Positions 53,355 through 61,890 of a stretch of 64,000 nucleotides of DNA are shown here, piece after piece. Position numbers and translations under genes: made by a program. The stretch covers positions 248,001 to 312,000 of the forward strand of contig NZ_JH725095.1 of assembly GCF_000278155.1 (NCBI RefSeq). The letters run 5' to 3'. The notes under the pieces were generated by a model, which worked only from the letters and a program-made list of their open reading frames with translations, did not search any database and was not told where the DNA came from. The number at the start of each line of letters is the position of its first letter. Within the stretch, counting starts at the first letter, position 1. Source of the stretch: Bartonella doshiae NCTC 12862 = ATCC 700133 (GTDB taxonomy: Bacteria > Pseudomonadota > Alphaproteobacteria > Rhizobiales > Rhizobiaceae).

Positions 53355-53699
53355 ATATTCATTCTCTATTTAATCTACACCCATTGATTTTGGCTAATAT
53401 TCTTATGCACACTATTCATGACCACTTTATATTGTTTTTTTATACTTTGCACAACCAATCGTGGCATCACTTTCTACGAAGAAACTGCAAACGCAAAAAG
53501 AATGGTGAAAATAAGGCATAATGAAAATCCTTTTAATTTAACAAAGATAAAAGTAGTATGATAGATTATTTAACATATTTTATGCCATATTTTTATATAT
53601 CAGCTTTACTTTATTAACCTTTTATTTAATGCATTTAGCTTTTTTTTAAATTTCATGTTTTACAAACGAATCACGTCCTTGCCTAAATTAGAGAATAGA
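53355..53699. other. Intergenic region mnmA/sciP
   Basis: About 345 bases. TTAACC at 53614-53619 is followed by TTTAATG at 53625-53631, a near-miss for the CtrA box TTAA-N7-TTAA (the spacer here is eight). It could be a site for SciP or CtrA control of sciP, but is too loose to claim. Confidence 0.4.
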
Positions 53700-53975
53700 A
53701 TGACTGATTTAACAAAAACACAAATGAAATATGTTATTGGGCCAGATGGAAGTCCACTCACAATCGCCGACCTACCACCAAAAACAACAAGGCGTTGGGT
53801 AATTCGCCGCAAAGCAGAAGTTGTTGCGGCTGTCAGAGGCGGATTGTTAAGCCTTGATGAAGCATGTCAACGCTATACTTTGACCGTTGAAGAATTTCTT
53901 TCATGGCAAAGTTTAATTGATGAACACGGCTTAGCGGGATTACGGACAACAAGAATTCAACGCTACAGGCATTAA
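53700..53975 (+). CDS. sciP: CtrA inhibitor SciP (DUF1153)
   Basis: A 91-residue helix-turn-helix protein of the DUF1153 family. Caulobacter SciP binds CtrA and keeps it from recruiting RNA polymerase at its promoters during G1. The signature runs MKYVIGPDGSPLTIADLPP near 9-27, then TRRWVIRRKAEVVAAVRGGL near 30-49 and LDEACQRYTLTVEEFLSWQ near 52-70. The ATG at 53700 is chosen; the upstream in-frame 45 bases are unlike the family. A strong terminator follows. It lies two genes from ctrA. Confidence 0.92.
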   Translation: MTDLTKTQMKYVIGPDGSPLTIADLPPKTTRRWVIRRKAEVVAAVRGGLLSLDEACQRYTLTVEEFLSWQSLIDEHGLAGLRTTRIQRYRH

Positions 53976-54003
53976 TAGCCATTGCAAAATGCTCTTAGTA
54001 AAA

Positions 54004-54038
54004 CAGCCAAATTTTTTATGTGATTTGGCTGCTTTTTT
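54004..54038 (+). terminator. Terminator of sciP
   Basis: CAGCCAAAT and ATTTGGCTG pair perfectly around a ten-base loop and are followed by CTTTTTT, about 30 bases after the sciP stop. Confidence 0.9.
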
Positions 54039-54090
54039 GCTTTCAGTACATAATTGACTTAAAGAATCATTCTTTAAACTTCGACTTTTA

Positions 54091-54477
54091 TTATCCAGTC
54101 ATTGAGCTAGAATGAATCATAATATGACCATCGTTTACTACAGTTTCATTTTCCCGTGCCTCAAGAATTTGTATACGTTGCAATTCGGCATCGACCTCAC
54201 GTAAAGCAATTTCAGCATTTGTTTTTTGAAGCTGTAAATCACGAATTGAGTTTGCAAGATTATCGCGCCTTTGCCGCATTGCACGAGCAAAAGCGGAATA
54301 AGCAAAATGATGAATATCACTGTTTCCAGATTTACGTTCTTCATTAATAATTTGTGCTTCCAGCTCTAATACCATTCGCTCAAATTCTGTGATCATCATC
54401 TCAAGCTGTGCAATCTCACGACGCTTCCCCCGCACTTGGAACATCTTCAATCGCACCATATTTTTACGTTGCTTCAT
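54091..54477 (-). CDS. fliJ: FliJ-like flagellar export protein, orphan
   Basis: A 128-residue coiled-coil protein whose opening (MKQRKNMVRLKMFQVRGKRR) and following helix (AQLEMMITEFERMVLELEAQ, then HFAYSAFARAMRQRRDNLAN) follow the rhizobial FliJ pattern. FliJ is the stalk-like subunit of the flagellar export ATPase. No fliI or other flagellar gene is in the window. Most Bartonella species lack flagella, so the gene may be a relic or have another job. The ATG at 54477 has AAGGAG upstream; the frame from 54522 is longer but not family-like. Its promoter region faces that of ctrA. Confidence 0.75.
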   Translation of the reverse strand: MKQRKNMVRLKMFQVRGKRREIAQLEMMITEFERMVLELEAQIINEERKSGNSDIHHFAYSAFARAMRQRRDNLANSIRDLQLQKTNAEIALREVDAELQRIQILEARENETVVNDGHIMIHSSSMTG

Positions 54478-54812
54478 ACTCACTACTCCTTGATTGCGCC
54501 AATAAAACATGCGCATTCGCACACTTATACATATCTTTAGCTACTATTTTTTGACAAAAATAAACCACTGAAATTATCTTTTTCCCTTTCTTAAAGCATT
54601 TGCGGACATAACCTGCTTTAAGAACAATAACCATTTCTTTGCTTTTCATTTCCACTATAAAATAAAGATATTTAAAGCTCGGTAAATAAATACTAAAATT
54701 GTAAAAAAGGAATTTGAAAAAGTCTGTTACAAGATTTTTTCTAAAGTGAAAAATGAGTAAAAAAGCATTGTATTTTTCATCAAGTGGAAAAACATGCGAG
54801 TTTTCTAAAATA

Positions 54813-54854
54813 ATTTTGTTAACCTCTTTCAAAAATAAAAATATTTTGTTAACC
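54813..54854 (+). promoter_or_regulatory. Direct-repeat pair upstream of ctrA
   Basis: ATTTTGTTAACC occurs twice, exactly 30 bases apart (about three helical turns), on the same strand. TTAAC is half of the CtrA recognition sequence, so these may be autoregulatory half-sites, but no full TTAA-N7-TTAA is present. Confidence 0.45.
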
Positions 54855-54871
54855 ACTATCATAGATAGTGG
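54853..54871. repeat. Palindrome in the ctrA control region
   Basis: CCACTATC-ATA-GATAGTGG is a perfect eight-base inverted repeat. It overlaps the end of the second direct repeat, and a GANTC site begins three bases later. It could be an operator or a leader hairpin. Confidence 0.6.
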
Positions 54872-55030
54872 GGGATTCAGTGGTGATTGTTGCGCGTACT
54901 ACTGAAATGTTCATAAGCACTTTTGCTATAAGTGTTTAGTTTCATGAATTGTTTTTTATCAGCAGTGGTTCGATCTGCTTATAAAAAGGAGCTCCATTTG
55001 ATTCAAGAGGAGCAAAGTGAGGGATCTAAA

Positions 55031-55732
55031 ATGCGCGTATTATTAATTGAAGATGATAAGGCAATGACTCAAAGCATTGAGTTAATGCTAAAGTCAGAGA
55101 ATTTTAATGTTTATATCACTGATCTAGGTGAAGAAGGAGTCGATTTAGGGAAGCTTTATGATTATGATATCATTTTGCTGGATTTAAATCTTCCTGACAT
55201 GTCAGGCTATGATGTCCTACGGACCCTAAGATTAGCAAAAATCAAAACTCCGGTCCTTATTCTTTCCGGAATGGGTGCCGTTGAAGACAAAGTACGTGGT
55301 TTTGGCTTTGGTGCTGATGATTATATGACAAAGCCTTTCCATAAGGATGAATTAATCGCACGTATTCACGCGGTTGTTCGTCGCTCTAAAGGCCATGCAC
55401 AATCAATCATTGTTACCGGAGATCTCACCGTTAACCTTGATGCAAAAACAGTTGAAGTTGCTGGTCATCCTGTCCATTTGACTGGAAAAGAATATCAGAT
55501 GCTAGAACTTCTATCTCTACGCAAAGGCACTACACTCACCAAGGAAATGTTTCTCAATCATCTCTACGGTGGTATGGATGAACCAGAACTAAAAATTATT
55601 GATGTTTTTATCTGTAAACTGCGGAAAAAATTAGAAGCAATATCTTCTAACGTAAACTACATTGACACAGTTTGGGGACGTGGTTACGTATTGCGTGATC
55701 CAGTTGAAGAGAACATACGTAAAACCGCTTAA
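55031..55732 (+). CDS. ctrA: Cell-cycle response regulator CtrA
   Basis: The master cell-cycle regulator of Alphaproteobacteria. The 233-residue protein has a receiver domain (1-118; phospho-acceptor Asp51 in [15 protein letters not shown], Lys in [10 protein letters not shown]) and an OmpR-type winged helix (about 128-225; [17 protein letters not shown], then [12 protein letters not shown]). The start ATG at 55031 (MRVLLIEDD) follows GAGGGA and is the conserved one; the frame open from 54932 is not. It is regulated in relatives by ChpT phosphotransfer, proteolysis, SciP and GANTC methylation, and the first and third partners are encoded in this window. Confidence 0.97.
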   Translation: MRVLLIEDDKAMTQSIELMLKSENFNVYITDLGEEGVDLGKLYDYDIILLDLNLPDMSGYDVLRTLRLAKIKTPVLILSGMGAVEDKVRGFGFGADDYMTKPFHKDELIARIHAVVRRSKGHAQSIIVTGDLTVNLDAKTVEVAGHPVHLTGKEYQMLELLSLRKGTTLTKEMFLNHLYGGMDEPELKIIDVFICKLRKKLEAISSNVNYIDTVWGRGYVLRDPVEENIRKTA

Positions 55733-55770
55733 GCAATAAAAATGCATATTATAAAATCAATGCACATTAT

Positions 55771-55806
55771 AAAATCTCGGAATATAGCGGGCCGAGATTT
55801 TTTTTG
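55771..55806 (+). terminator. Terminator of ctrA
   Basis: AAATCTCGG (55772-55780) and CCGAGATTT (55792-55800) pair perfectly around an 11-base loop, followed by TTTTT. It lies about 40 bases past the ctrA stop. Confidence 0.9.
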
Positions 55807-55973
55807 TTACCATAAAAGGAGTTCCCCAAAAAATCTCTTTTATAGATAAGAGTGTTATAGTTTAAGAGGCCTCAATATTACTGTTTTGTGATATACTATC
55901 GCCACATGCGGGGAAAACTTACCTTACAAGCATAATCAAATTATCTTTTTTCGATATGGCTTAAACAGCTTTA

Positions 55974-56615
55974 TTAAAGATTCTTTGTACTTTCTAAAAT
56001 AATACGATTATCAGCTTCATTTATAATATTTATTTTCATATCTTCCATTTCAGCAAGTAACATTGTGTAATAAAATTGAATGACATGGGCATCAATAGGT
56101 TCTTCTTGAATTTCTCCATTATATAAAGCAATAAAATGAGGAGGAATACGCAGAGTTTTACCGCAAATCTCAAATTGAAAAGAACGTCTGCCCTCTTCTT
56201 GTGAAATCATAACAATGATTTCACCACCACGAGACACTGTTGCGTTTGCAATCAATAACAAATTAAGCAAAAGTTTCACTTCATTTTTTGGCAAAATAAA
56301 AGCAGGAGCTTGCCATTTTAAAGTTGCTTTTTCCTCTTTCATATATTGTTGAGCAACCTGCTCAGCATTAGACGTATCTATTTGCGCCCCACTGGCTCCT
56401 GCAAAGCCAAAAGCCAATCGGGCAAACTGTAGACGCGCAGAAGCACTTGCAACAGACCAGCGCACCAATTGCAGCGCATCTTCATCAGCCCCTCCCTCGT
56501 CATAAAGCTCCATTGCATTTTGAATAGCACCAATAGGAGAAATCAAATCATGGCAAATACGACTACAAAGTAAAGCAGCAAGATCAATAGACTTCAAAGA
56601 AACAGCTAATGTCAT
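55974..56615 (-). CDS. chpT: Histidine phosphotransferase ChpT
   Basis: A 213-residue dimeric phosphotransferase that moves phosphate from the kinase CckA to CtrA and CpdR. The DHp-like helix carries the phospho-histidine in LLCSRICHDLISPIGAIQNA (His22), and a degenerate ATPase-like domain follows (about 90-205; NEVKLLLNLLLIANATVSRG), which cannot bind ATP normally. It is convergent with ctrA across about 240 bases. cckA and cpdR are not in the window. Confidence 0.92.
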   Translation of the reverse strand: MTLAVSLKSIDLAALLCSRICHDLISPIGAIQNAMELYDEGGADEDALQLVRWSVASASARLQFARLAFGFAGASGAQIDTSNAEQVAQQYMKEEKATLKWQAPAFILPKNEVKLLLNLLLIANATVSRGGEIIVMISQEEGRRSFQFEICGKTLRIPPHFIALYNGEIQEEPIDAHVIQFYYTMLLAEMEDMKINIINEADNRIILESTKNL

Positions 56616-56827
56616 AATGACTGAAAACTCCTAAATTGAAAAACAAAATTCATTCTAAAGCAAAACTCTTAACATCCAATGCATACTTAACAAAAACATT
56701 ATTTTTTTAGAAATAAATTAAAGAATTTCAATAACCTTTCAATAACCTTACGACTTATTTTTTATTTCAATCACATGAAAAACCTAATATGATCCTCTTT
56801 ATGTGTAACTCTAAAAGGAAAAACTCC

Positions 56828-57424
56828 ATGGCTCTCTCTCTTCTGGTGCGTTGGTACAAAAGTATCATAACTTTAATCTTCCTTTTATTTATAACAGTAA
56901 GCGCTGCTCATGCTCAGTATCAACCAATGGATCAACACGAACCTCATTATTCATTACAGGAAATCATTGATTCTGGTCATACTTTTTTCGGGAAAACTGC
57001 CAGCGGTGTAGCAATAGCAATTAAAAATATTTTTTCGCGATATGGTCATCCAAATGCCTATATTTTAGGGGAAGAAGCTTCTGGCGCCTTTTTTGCAGGA
57101 TTAACCTATGGTGAAGGGCAAATTTTTACCAAAAGCTATGGTCAGCGTAAAGTTTTCTGGCAAGGTCCCTCTGTGGGATGGGATTTAGGTGGTCAAGGCT
57201 CCCGTTTAATGATCCTAGTTTATGATCTCAATAACGTAAATAATTTATGGGGACGCTATGGCGGTATTTCAGGATCGGCCTATTTAATTGCAGGTATTGG
57301 TTTTCACGTACTCAAACGCGATAATGTCTTGTTAATTCCAATACGAACAGGAATTGGAGCACGTCTTGGCATTAACATAGGATATTTAAAATTAACATCC
57401 AAACCAACATGGAACCCATTTTAA
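56828..57424 (+). CDS. eipA: Envelope integrity protein EipA (DUF1134)
   Basis: A 198-residue periplasmic protein. A signal peptide (about 1-29, with SAAHA-Q as cleavage site) is followed by a DUF1134 beta-barrel domain (YGEGQIFTKSYGQRKVFWQG, then GWDLGGQGSRLMILVYDL). In Brucella EipA is transcriptionally linked to CtrA, preserves envelope integrity and is needed for virulence. The ATG at 56828 is chosen because the upstream extension from 56789 has no signal character. It is followed 22 bases later by an unknown gene that is probably co-transcribed. Confidence 0.88.
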   Translation: MALSLLVRWYKSIITLIFLLFITVSAAHAQYQPMDQHEPHYSLQEIIDSGHTFFGKTASGVAIAIKNIFSRYGHPNAYILGEEASGAFFAGLTYGEGQIFTKSYGQRKVFWQGPSVGWDLGGQGSRLMILVYDLNNVNNLWGRYGGISGSAYLIAGIGFHVLKRDNVLLIPIRTGIGARLGINIGYLKLTSKPTWNPF

Positions 57425-57446
57425 ATAGTTACAGAAAAGGGGAATT

Positions 57447-58103
57447 ATGCTTATCCAATCATTGCTTTTTTTTATTCTTGGAGTTGCCTCTACTTCTTGG
57501 TTGCTGGTACTTTTTTCTCCCCTTATTTGGCGCAGAGCCCTTCACCTTGCACAGAAGTTTGTTTCTGCACAAATTCCATTATCGCATATTGAAATACAAG
57601 CAAACTACGATTTTCTCTGTGCCCAACATGCAGTGGAATTAGTGCGCAACGAACAAAAATATAAATCTTTGCAAAAAAAATACGCCCAACAGAAAATGCA
57701 ATTAGGCCAAGCAACGGAACAGCTTTATCGCTTACTTCTTCCCACACAATCAGCCTCTTCTTCCCATGAAAAAGAAACAATAGAAAAAAAACAAAATACT
57801 CTTACAAAAAATACTTTTATTATGGAAATCAAAACTATGCGTAAAAAAATTGCACACTATCAGCAACGTTTAAAAGAGATTCAAAGTAATGAGCTTGATA
57901 GCGCTGCTAATCAACAACTTATAGATAAGCTACGTGAAGAAACAAAAGAACTCGCAGCAACATTAGCTGCTCAAATAGCACTCCAAGAGGGTGAAACATC
58001 TCCCATCAATACATTGATCCAAAATTCTAAAGACGATAACGATCTTGCATCCTGTATTCGCCAAAAAATAGCTAACAGCAAAAAAACAACACCCTCTCGG
58101 TAG
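57447..58103 (+). CDS. Hypothetical membrane-anchored coiled-coil protein
   Basis: I do not recognise this family. The 218-residue protein has one N-terminal hydrophobic helix (about 3-25; SLLFFILGVASTSWLLVLF), then a long charged and glutamine-rich region with heptad-like pattern (about 65-185; KKYAQQKMQLGQATEQLYRL, and TMRKKIAHYQQRLKEIQSNE). It would be anchored in the inner membrane; the orientation of the coiled coil is not certain. The AGGGGAATT before the ATG is a good ribosome site. Position after eipA suggests an envelope role. Confidence 0.65.
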   Translation: MLIQSLLFFILGVASTSWLLVLFSPLIWRRALHLAQKFVSAQIPLSHIEIQANYDFLCAQHAVELVRNEQKYKSLQKKYAQQKMQLGQATEQLYRLLLPTQSASSSHEKETIEKKQNTLTKNTFIMEIKTMRKKIAHYQQRLKEIQSNELDSAANQQLIDKLREETKELAATLAAQIALQEGETSPINTLIQNSKDDNDLASCIRQKIANSKKTTPSR

Positions 58104-58365
58104 AGATCTTTACACTAACTCAGCATGAATATCTTAATCAACCGCATTTATGTTGACTGAATTTTACATAATACAACACTTTATTATCATATGGAGAAAA
58201 GAAAACTAAGATATGATCTCTTTATATAAACATTACTCTACAACAAACAACCTCGTACAATTTTTACTTTCTTTTTAAGAACAATCTCTCAAAATACCTT
58301 CAAAATCTTATTCCAACATTGTGCGCCATTATAGCTAAAAGCTTTCTCAAAATAAAAGCATTCTC

Positions 58366-59484
58366 TTAAGAATGATAAAAATCTCTTATTTTCTGGATAA
58401 TCGTATTCTGATCACTTTGCGTCAAATAAGGATGCATTGGTAAACTTAAAACACTGTTTCCTAAAGACTCAGAGACAGAAAGAGAATCTTTAACATAAGA
58501 AAAGTGCTTATAAGCAGGCTGTTGATGTAATGGAGTTTTGTAATAAATCATCGTAGGAATAGAGTTTTTCTGTAAATAATCCTTTAATTTATCACGTTCT
58601 TCCACCTTAATGGTATATTGTGCATAGGAACAACGAATATTCTCTCTCATTTCTGGAACTATTATAATATCTTTCAGACCATCAAAATAACGTTGAGCAA
58701 TCGCCACACGCTTTTCCATCTCCTCTTCAAAGATAACAAGTTTTTCTAACAAAATTGCAGCTTGAAGAGTATCGAGACGCGAATTCATACCGATCCGCAC
58801 ATTGTCATATTGTGTTTCACCTTTCCCATGAAACAGGATAGAACGCAAAAGCTTTGCCAAATCATCATCATTGGTCATCATGGCGCCACCATCGCCATAA
58901 CACCCCAATGGTTTTGCGGGATAAAAACTTGTTGCAGCCACATTGCCAAAAGCTCCGCACATAGTATTACCGCTTCTTCCCCCCATCGATTGCGCAGCAT
59001 CTTCGATAACGAAAAGATTTTCCTCTCGCGCTACTCGAGCAATTTGCGCATAATCAGCAGGAAGCCCAAATAAATCAACAGGAATAATTGCCTTTGCTTT
59101 AAGACGCCCCTCTTTTTTAATCATTTTGATTGCTTCACAAAGTTTTTCAACATCAATATTGAATGTATCGGGCAAAACATCAACAAAAACAGGTTCAGCC
59201 CCCACCAACGCAACAACCTCAGCAGTTGCAGAAAAAGTGAAGCTAGGACAAAAAACAGCATCACCTAGACCAATATTTTTAGCCATGAGGGGCATCTTCA
59301 AAGCATCAGTTCCATTGGCACACGCAACCACATGTTTCACGCCAAGATAATTTGCCAATCGCTCTTCAAACTCTGTTACTTCCGGCCCCAAAATATATTG
59401 ACCACTCGCGACCACACGTGCAATTGCAGAATTAATTTTATCTTCAATACGTGCACGCTGCATTTTAAGGTCGATGAATTGCAT
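58366..59484 (-). CDS. DegT/DnrJ/EryC1/StrS sugar aminotransferase
   Basis: A PLP enzyme that transfers an amino group to a keto-sugar nucleotide. The 372-residue protein has ASGQYILGPEVTEFEERLANY near 26-46 (read in two parts), PSFTFSATAE near 80-89, IEDAAQSMGG near 160-169, and the PLP lysine in SFYPAKPLGCYGDGG (Lys191). The ATG at 59484 (MQFIDLKMQR) has GGAG upstream and is preferred over 59505. It sits 51 bases after the Gfo/Idh/MocA dehydrogenase in the same direction, as in WlbA/WlbB-type pathways for 2,3-diamino sugars. No acetyltransferase is adjacent. Confidence 0.87.
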   Translation of the reverse strand: MQFIDLKMQRARIEDKINSAIARVVASGQYILGPEVTEFEERLANYLGVKHVVACANGTDALKMPLMAKNIGLGDAVFCPSFTFSATAEVVALVGAEPVFVDVLPDTFNIDVEKLCEAIKMIKKEGRLKAKAIIPVDLFGLPADYAQIARVAREENLFVIEDAAQSMGGRSGNTMCGAFGNVAATSFYPAKPLGCYGDGGAMMTNDDDLAKLLRSILFHGKGETQYDNVRIGMNSRLDTLQAAILLEKLVIFEEEMEKRVAIAQRYFDGLKDIIIVPEMRENIRCSYAQYTIKVEERDKLKDYLQKNSIPTMIYYKTPLHQQPAYKHFSYVKDSLSVSESLGNSVLSLPMHPYLTQSDQNTIIQKIRDFYHS

Positions 59485-59535
59485 ATTAACTCCATTAATC
59501 ATCACAATAATGCAAAAATACTACTTAAATCTATT

Positions 59536-60492
59536 TTATCCATGATAATTGATATGAGCAGCAGTTAAAATCCGTAGAACAGCAACCGCTTCCTTACCAC
59601 CTGTACGGGGTAATCCACGTGTCTCAATACAATGAAGAAAATGCTGTAATTCATTAGTAAGTGGCAGCTCTTCACAGATATTTATATAATCTGGTTCGTC
59701 AGAATTAAAAGCCCATTCTTTATTTTCTTTCCAAACAGAAAAACGATGCAACGCTAATTTGCGGCTCCACGGTTCCATATCATCAAAAACAAGCATAGCA
59801 TTTGTACCAACAACTGTTAAACGCCTTTCACGATAATGACTAAGACGTGAAGCAAAAAGATGACTCTTTACACCATTTGGAAATACCATATGAACATGTG
59901 CAAAATCAGAAAGTTTATCAACTACAGTGGCCCCCTCTCCGCGAACTTCAGAAGGTTCACAACCTGTCAAAGCCAAAATCATTGAGAGATCATGAGGAGC
60001 AAGATCCCACAAAGCATCGCTTTGTGTATGAAATTTTCCGAAGCCTAATCGATGAGAATAAATATAACGCACATCCCCCAATTCTCCCTTTGCTACCAAT
60101 TCACACATTTTCTCAAAAGCAGGGTGAAATCGCAAAATATGTCCCACCATAAAAATACGTCCATGTTCACCAGCAGCCTGCACTTGACGTTCAGCATCAG
60201 AAATATTCAAGGCTATTGGTTTTTCAACTAAGACATCTTTACCATTTTTAACAGCACGCAGAACATTTTCTGTATGAAATTGCGGAGGCAATGCCAATAC
60301 CAATGCATCAATATCTTTATGAGTAAAAAGATCGTCAGGCGCAATAACATTAACACCATACATGTTTGCAAAGCTTGCAGCACGATCAGCATCAACATCA
60401 GAAACTGCTGCTAAAACTCCAAAACTCTGGAGTGTTCGTATATGATTTTTACCCCAATAACCGCAGCCTAAAACCGCTACACGTAGCGTCAT
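59536..60492 (-). CDS. Gfo/Idh/MocA-family sugar dehydrogenase
   Basis: A 318-residue NAD(P)-dependent oxidoreductase with an N-terminal Rossmann fold (VAVLGCGYWGKNHIRTL near 5-21) and the VEKPIALNISDAE signature near 91-103. A His in the LAPHDLSMILALTG segment matches the catalytic histidine of the family. It probably oxidises a UDP-hexosamine or hexuronic acid that the next enzyme aminates. It is first in a two-gene unit with the DegT aminotransferase. The true sugar is not known. Confidence 0.87.
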   Translation of the reverse strand: MTLRVAVLGCGYWGKNHIRTLQSFGVLAAVSDVDADRAASFANMYGVNVIAPDDLFTHKDIDALVLALPPQFHTENVLRAVKNGKDVLVEKPIALNISDAERQVQAAGEHGRIFMVGHILRFHPAFEKMCELVAKGELGDVRYIYSHRLGFGKFHTQSDALWDLAPHDLSMILALTGCEPSEVRGEGATVVDKLSDFAHVHMVFPNGVKSHLFASRLSHYRERRLTVVGTNAMLVFDDMEPWSRKLALHRFSVWKENKEWAFNSDEPDYINICEELPLTNELQHFLHCIETRGLPRTGGKEAVAVLRILTAAHINYHG

Positions 60493-60666
60493 TTTTATGC
60501 CTTACCTTATTAATTATGTGAATAACTATACTTCTCTATATTCCATATCGAGGATAAAATAGAATGACAAGAGAAAAGCTTAAAAACGATGCTTGACATC
60601 TTACTATTCTACCTCTTATATCCGCAGAAGATGAGAGAGGATGAGTTGTAATCGTATTTTTATTTT

Positions 60667-60743
60667 GGCGGAGTAGCTCAGTAGGTTAGAGCAGAGGAAT
60701 CATAATCCTTGTGTCGGGGGTTCGAATCCCTCCTCCGCTACCA
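60667..60743 (+). tRNA. tRNA-Met (CAT), elongator type
   Basis: A full cloverleaf with encoded CCA. The acceptor stem is GGCGGAG with CTCCGCT, and the T arm is GGGGGTTCGAATCCCTC. The anticodon stem GAGGA/TCCTT encloses ATCATAA, giving the CAT anticodon. The sequence agrees with alphaproteobacterial elongator Met tRNA rather than initiator or Ile2. Prophage-derived genes begin just downstream. Confidence 0.93.
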
Positions 60744-60747
60744 TTAC

Positions 60748-60895
60748 TGTAGCTTGTCATCGGGTTTTGTTGTTGTAGCTTTGTAGCTTGCCAGCAGGTT
60801 TTGTATATTTTGACACTAGGTTTTGTACCAATTTATTTTTTTCAAAAGATTTTTAAGGGGTTCTCAAAGGGTCTTCAAAGGTCTTTCAAAGGTTA
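60748..60895. repeat. Short repeat clusters after tRNA-Met
   Basis: Two near-identical 23-base units, TGTAGCTTGTCATCGGGTTTTGT (60748) and one with CCAGCA in the centre (60782), are followed by a third partial unit ending AGGTTTTGT (60807-60826). Next comes a cluster of TCTTCAAAGG-like ten-mers (60861-60894). The region separates the tRNA from prophage genes. Confidence 0.7.
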
Positions 60896-60930
60896 TTTAA
60901 AGACCCTTTAATGCATCTTTTCTCTTCATC

Positions 60931-61749
60931 CTAAAAGTCGCAATTTGAGATGATGAGCTCTCGAGCCGCAGTCGGATTATTTGAACCACATGTATAGGAT
61001 GTATTCACCTCTTTTATCTTAAATTGGCTAAAGGTTTTTCGGATCTCAGGCACATCATTGAGAGAGAGAAGAAACTTCCCCTTTAATTGTGCAAGCAGTG
61101 TGGACATCGTCTGATAATTCTCCCGCTTAAACAAATCCTTTCCGTAGTAATCCTCAACACCAAAATAAGGCGGATCAAGGTAAAACAAAGTGGTCGGCCG
61201 GTCATAGCGCCTGATAAACTCAGACCAGTCTAAATGTTCAATGGTCACACCCGCTAAGCGGCGGTATATAAGCTTTAATAAGCCTTCAAGTTTGAAACTG
61301 TTAAACCGTGCACCACGATTAGGATCAACGCCAAATGTTCGTTTAGCCACCTGCCCAGCAAAACTCAACCGCTGGAGATATAAAAACCGCAAAGCCCGCT
61401 CTAAATCTGTCAGGGTCTTTGGATCTTGTAGAGCGAAACGCTGAAACGTCTCACGGCTGCTTATCTGGAACTCCAACAGATCCATAAAAGGGTGATAATG
61501 GCGTTGCAACACCCGAAAAAAATTCACCACATCACCTGAGCGGTCATTGATGACTTCATATAAGGGAATCAATTTCCTCCTGAAGAATATTCCCCCCATT
61601 CCAACAAAAGGCTCAGCATAAGTGCGATGGGGAATGCCTTCAATGATTTTGATAATGGTTTTTGCCAACTTGATTTTGCCACCAACATAAGCAGCAGCTG
61701 GTTCCGTAGGATCAACAGATTTTAATGTTTCTTTACAAAGTGTATCCAT
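60931..61749 (-). CDS. D12-class N6-adenine DNA methyltransferase
   Basis: A 272-residue Dam-like methylase. The SAM-binding motif is in TYAEPFVGMGGIFFRR near 43-58, with YVGGKIKLAKTI upstream (near 21-32), and the catalytic motif is FYLDPPYFGVEDYY near 188-201. It begins MDTLCKETL at 61749 and ends within AT-rich DNA. Orphan Dam-type enzymes are often prophage-encoded, and this one lies directly downstream of tail genes on the same strand. No matching restriction enzyme is nearby. The recognised site is unknown. Confidence 0.88.
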   Translation of the reverse strand: MDTLCKETLKSVDPTEPAAAYVGGKIKLAKTIIKIIEGIPHRTYAEPFVGMGGIFFRRKLIPLYEVINDRSGDVVNFFRVLQRHYHPFMDLLEFQISSRETFQRFALQDPKTLTDLERALRFLYLQRLSFAGQVAKRTFGVDPNRGARFNSFKLEGLLKLIYRRLAGVTIEHLDWSEFIRRYDRPTTLFYLDPPYFGVEDYYGKDLFKRENYQTMSTLLAQLKGKFLLSLNDVPEIRKTFSQFKIKEVNTSYTCGSNNPTAARELIISNCDF

Positions 61750-61869
61750 AATTTTTTAACACTCTTTCATCTATATTAGCCATCTTCTCATTGCTTTAAG
61801 TGATAAGAAGTGGCTGCGATGTTGTGTTATCTTGCATCGGACGGGTTTGTCGCTAAACTATCCCCGTTG

Positions 61870-61888
61870 GCTGGGCAACCAGCCCAGC
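61870..61888. terminator. Hairpin directly after the gpD-like gene
   Basis: GCTGGGC-AACCA-GCCCAGC is a perfect seven-base stem just past the stop codon at 61891. It lacks a T tract on the minus strand, so it is at best a weak terminator. Confidence 0.4.
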
Positions 61889-61890
61889 CT

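Larger units (their letters stand above)
54478..55030. other. Divergent control region fliJ/ctrA
   Basis: About 550 bases. The ctrA side holds two 12-base direct repeats ATTTTGTTAACC (54813-54824 and 54843-54854), a palindrome at 54853-54871, and GATTC (GANTC) sites at 54874-54878 and 55000-55004. I could not place -35/-10 hexamers with confidence. Confidence 0.6.

Noticed and set aside
53614-53631. Possible CtrA box upstream of sciP
   Set aside because: The two TTAA halves are eight bases apart, not seven, and TTAA is frequent in this AT-rich DNA; kept only as a note in the region entry.
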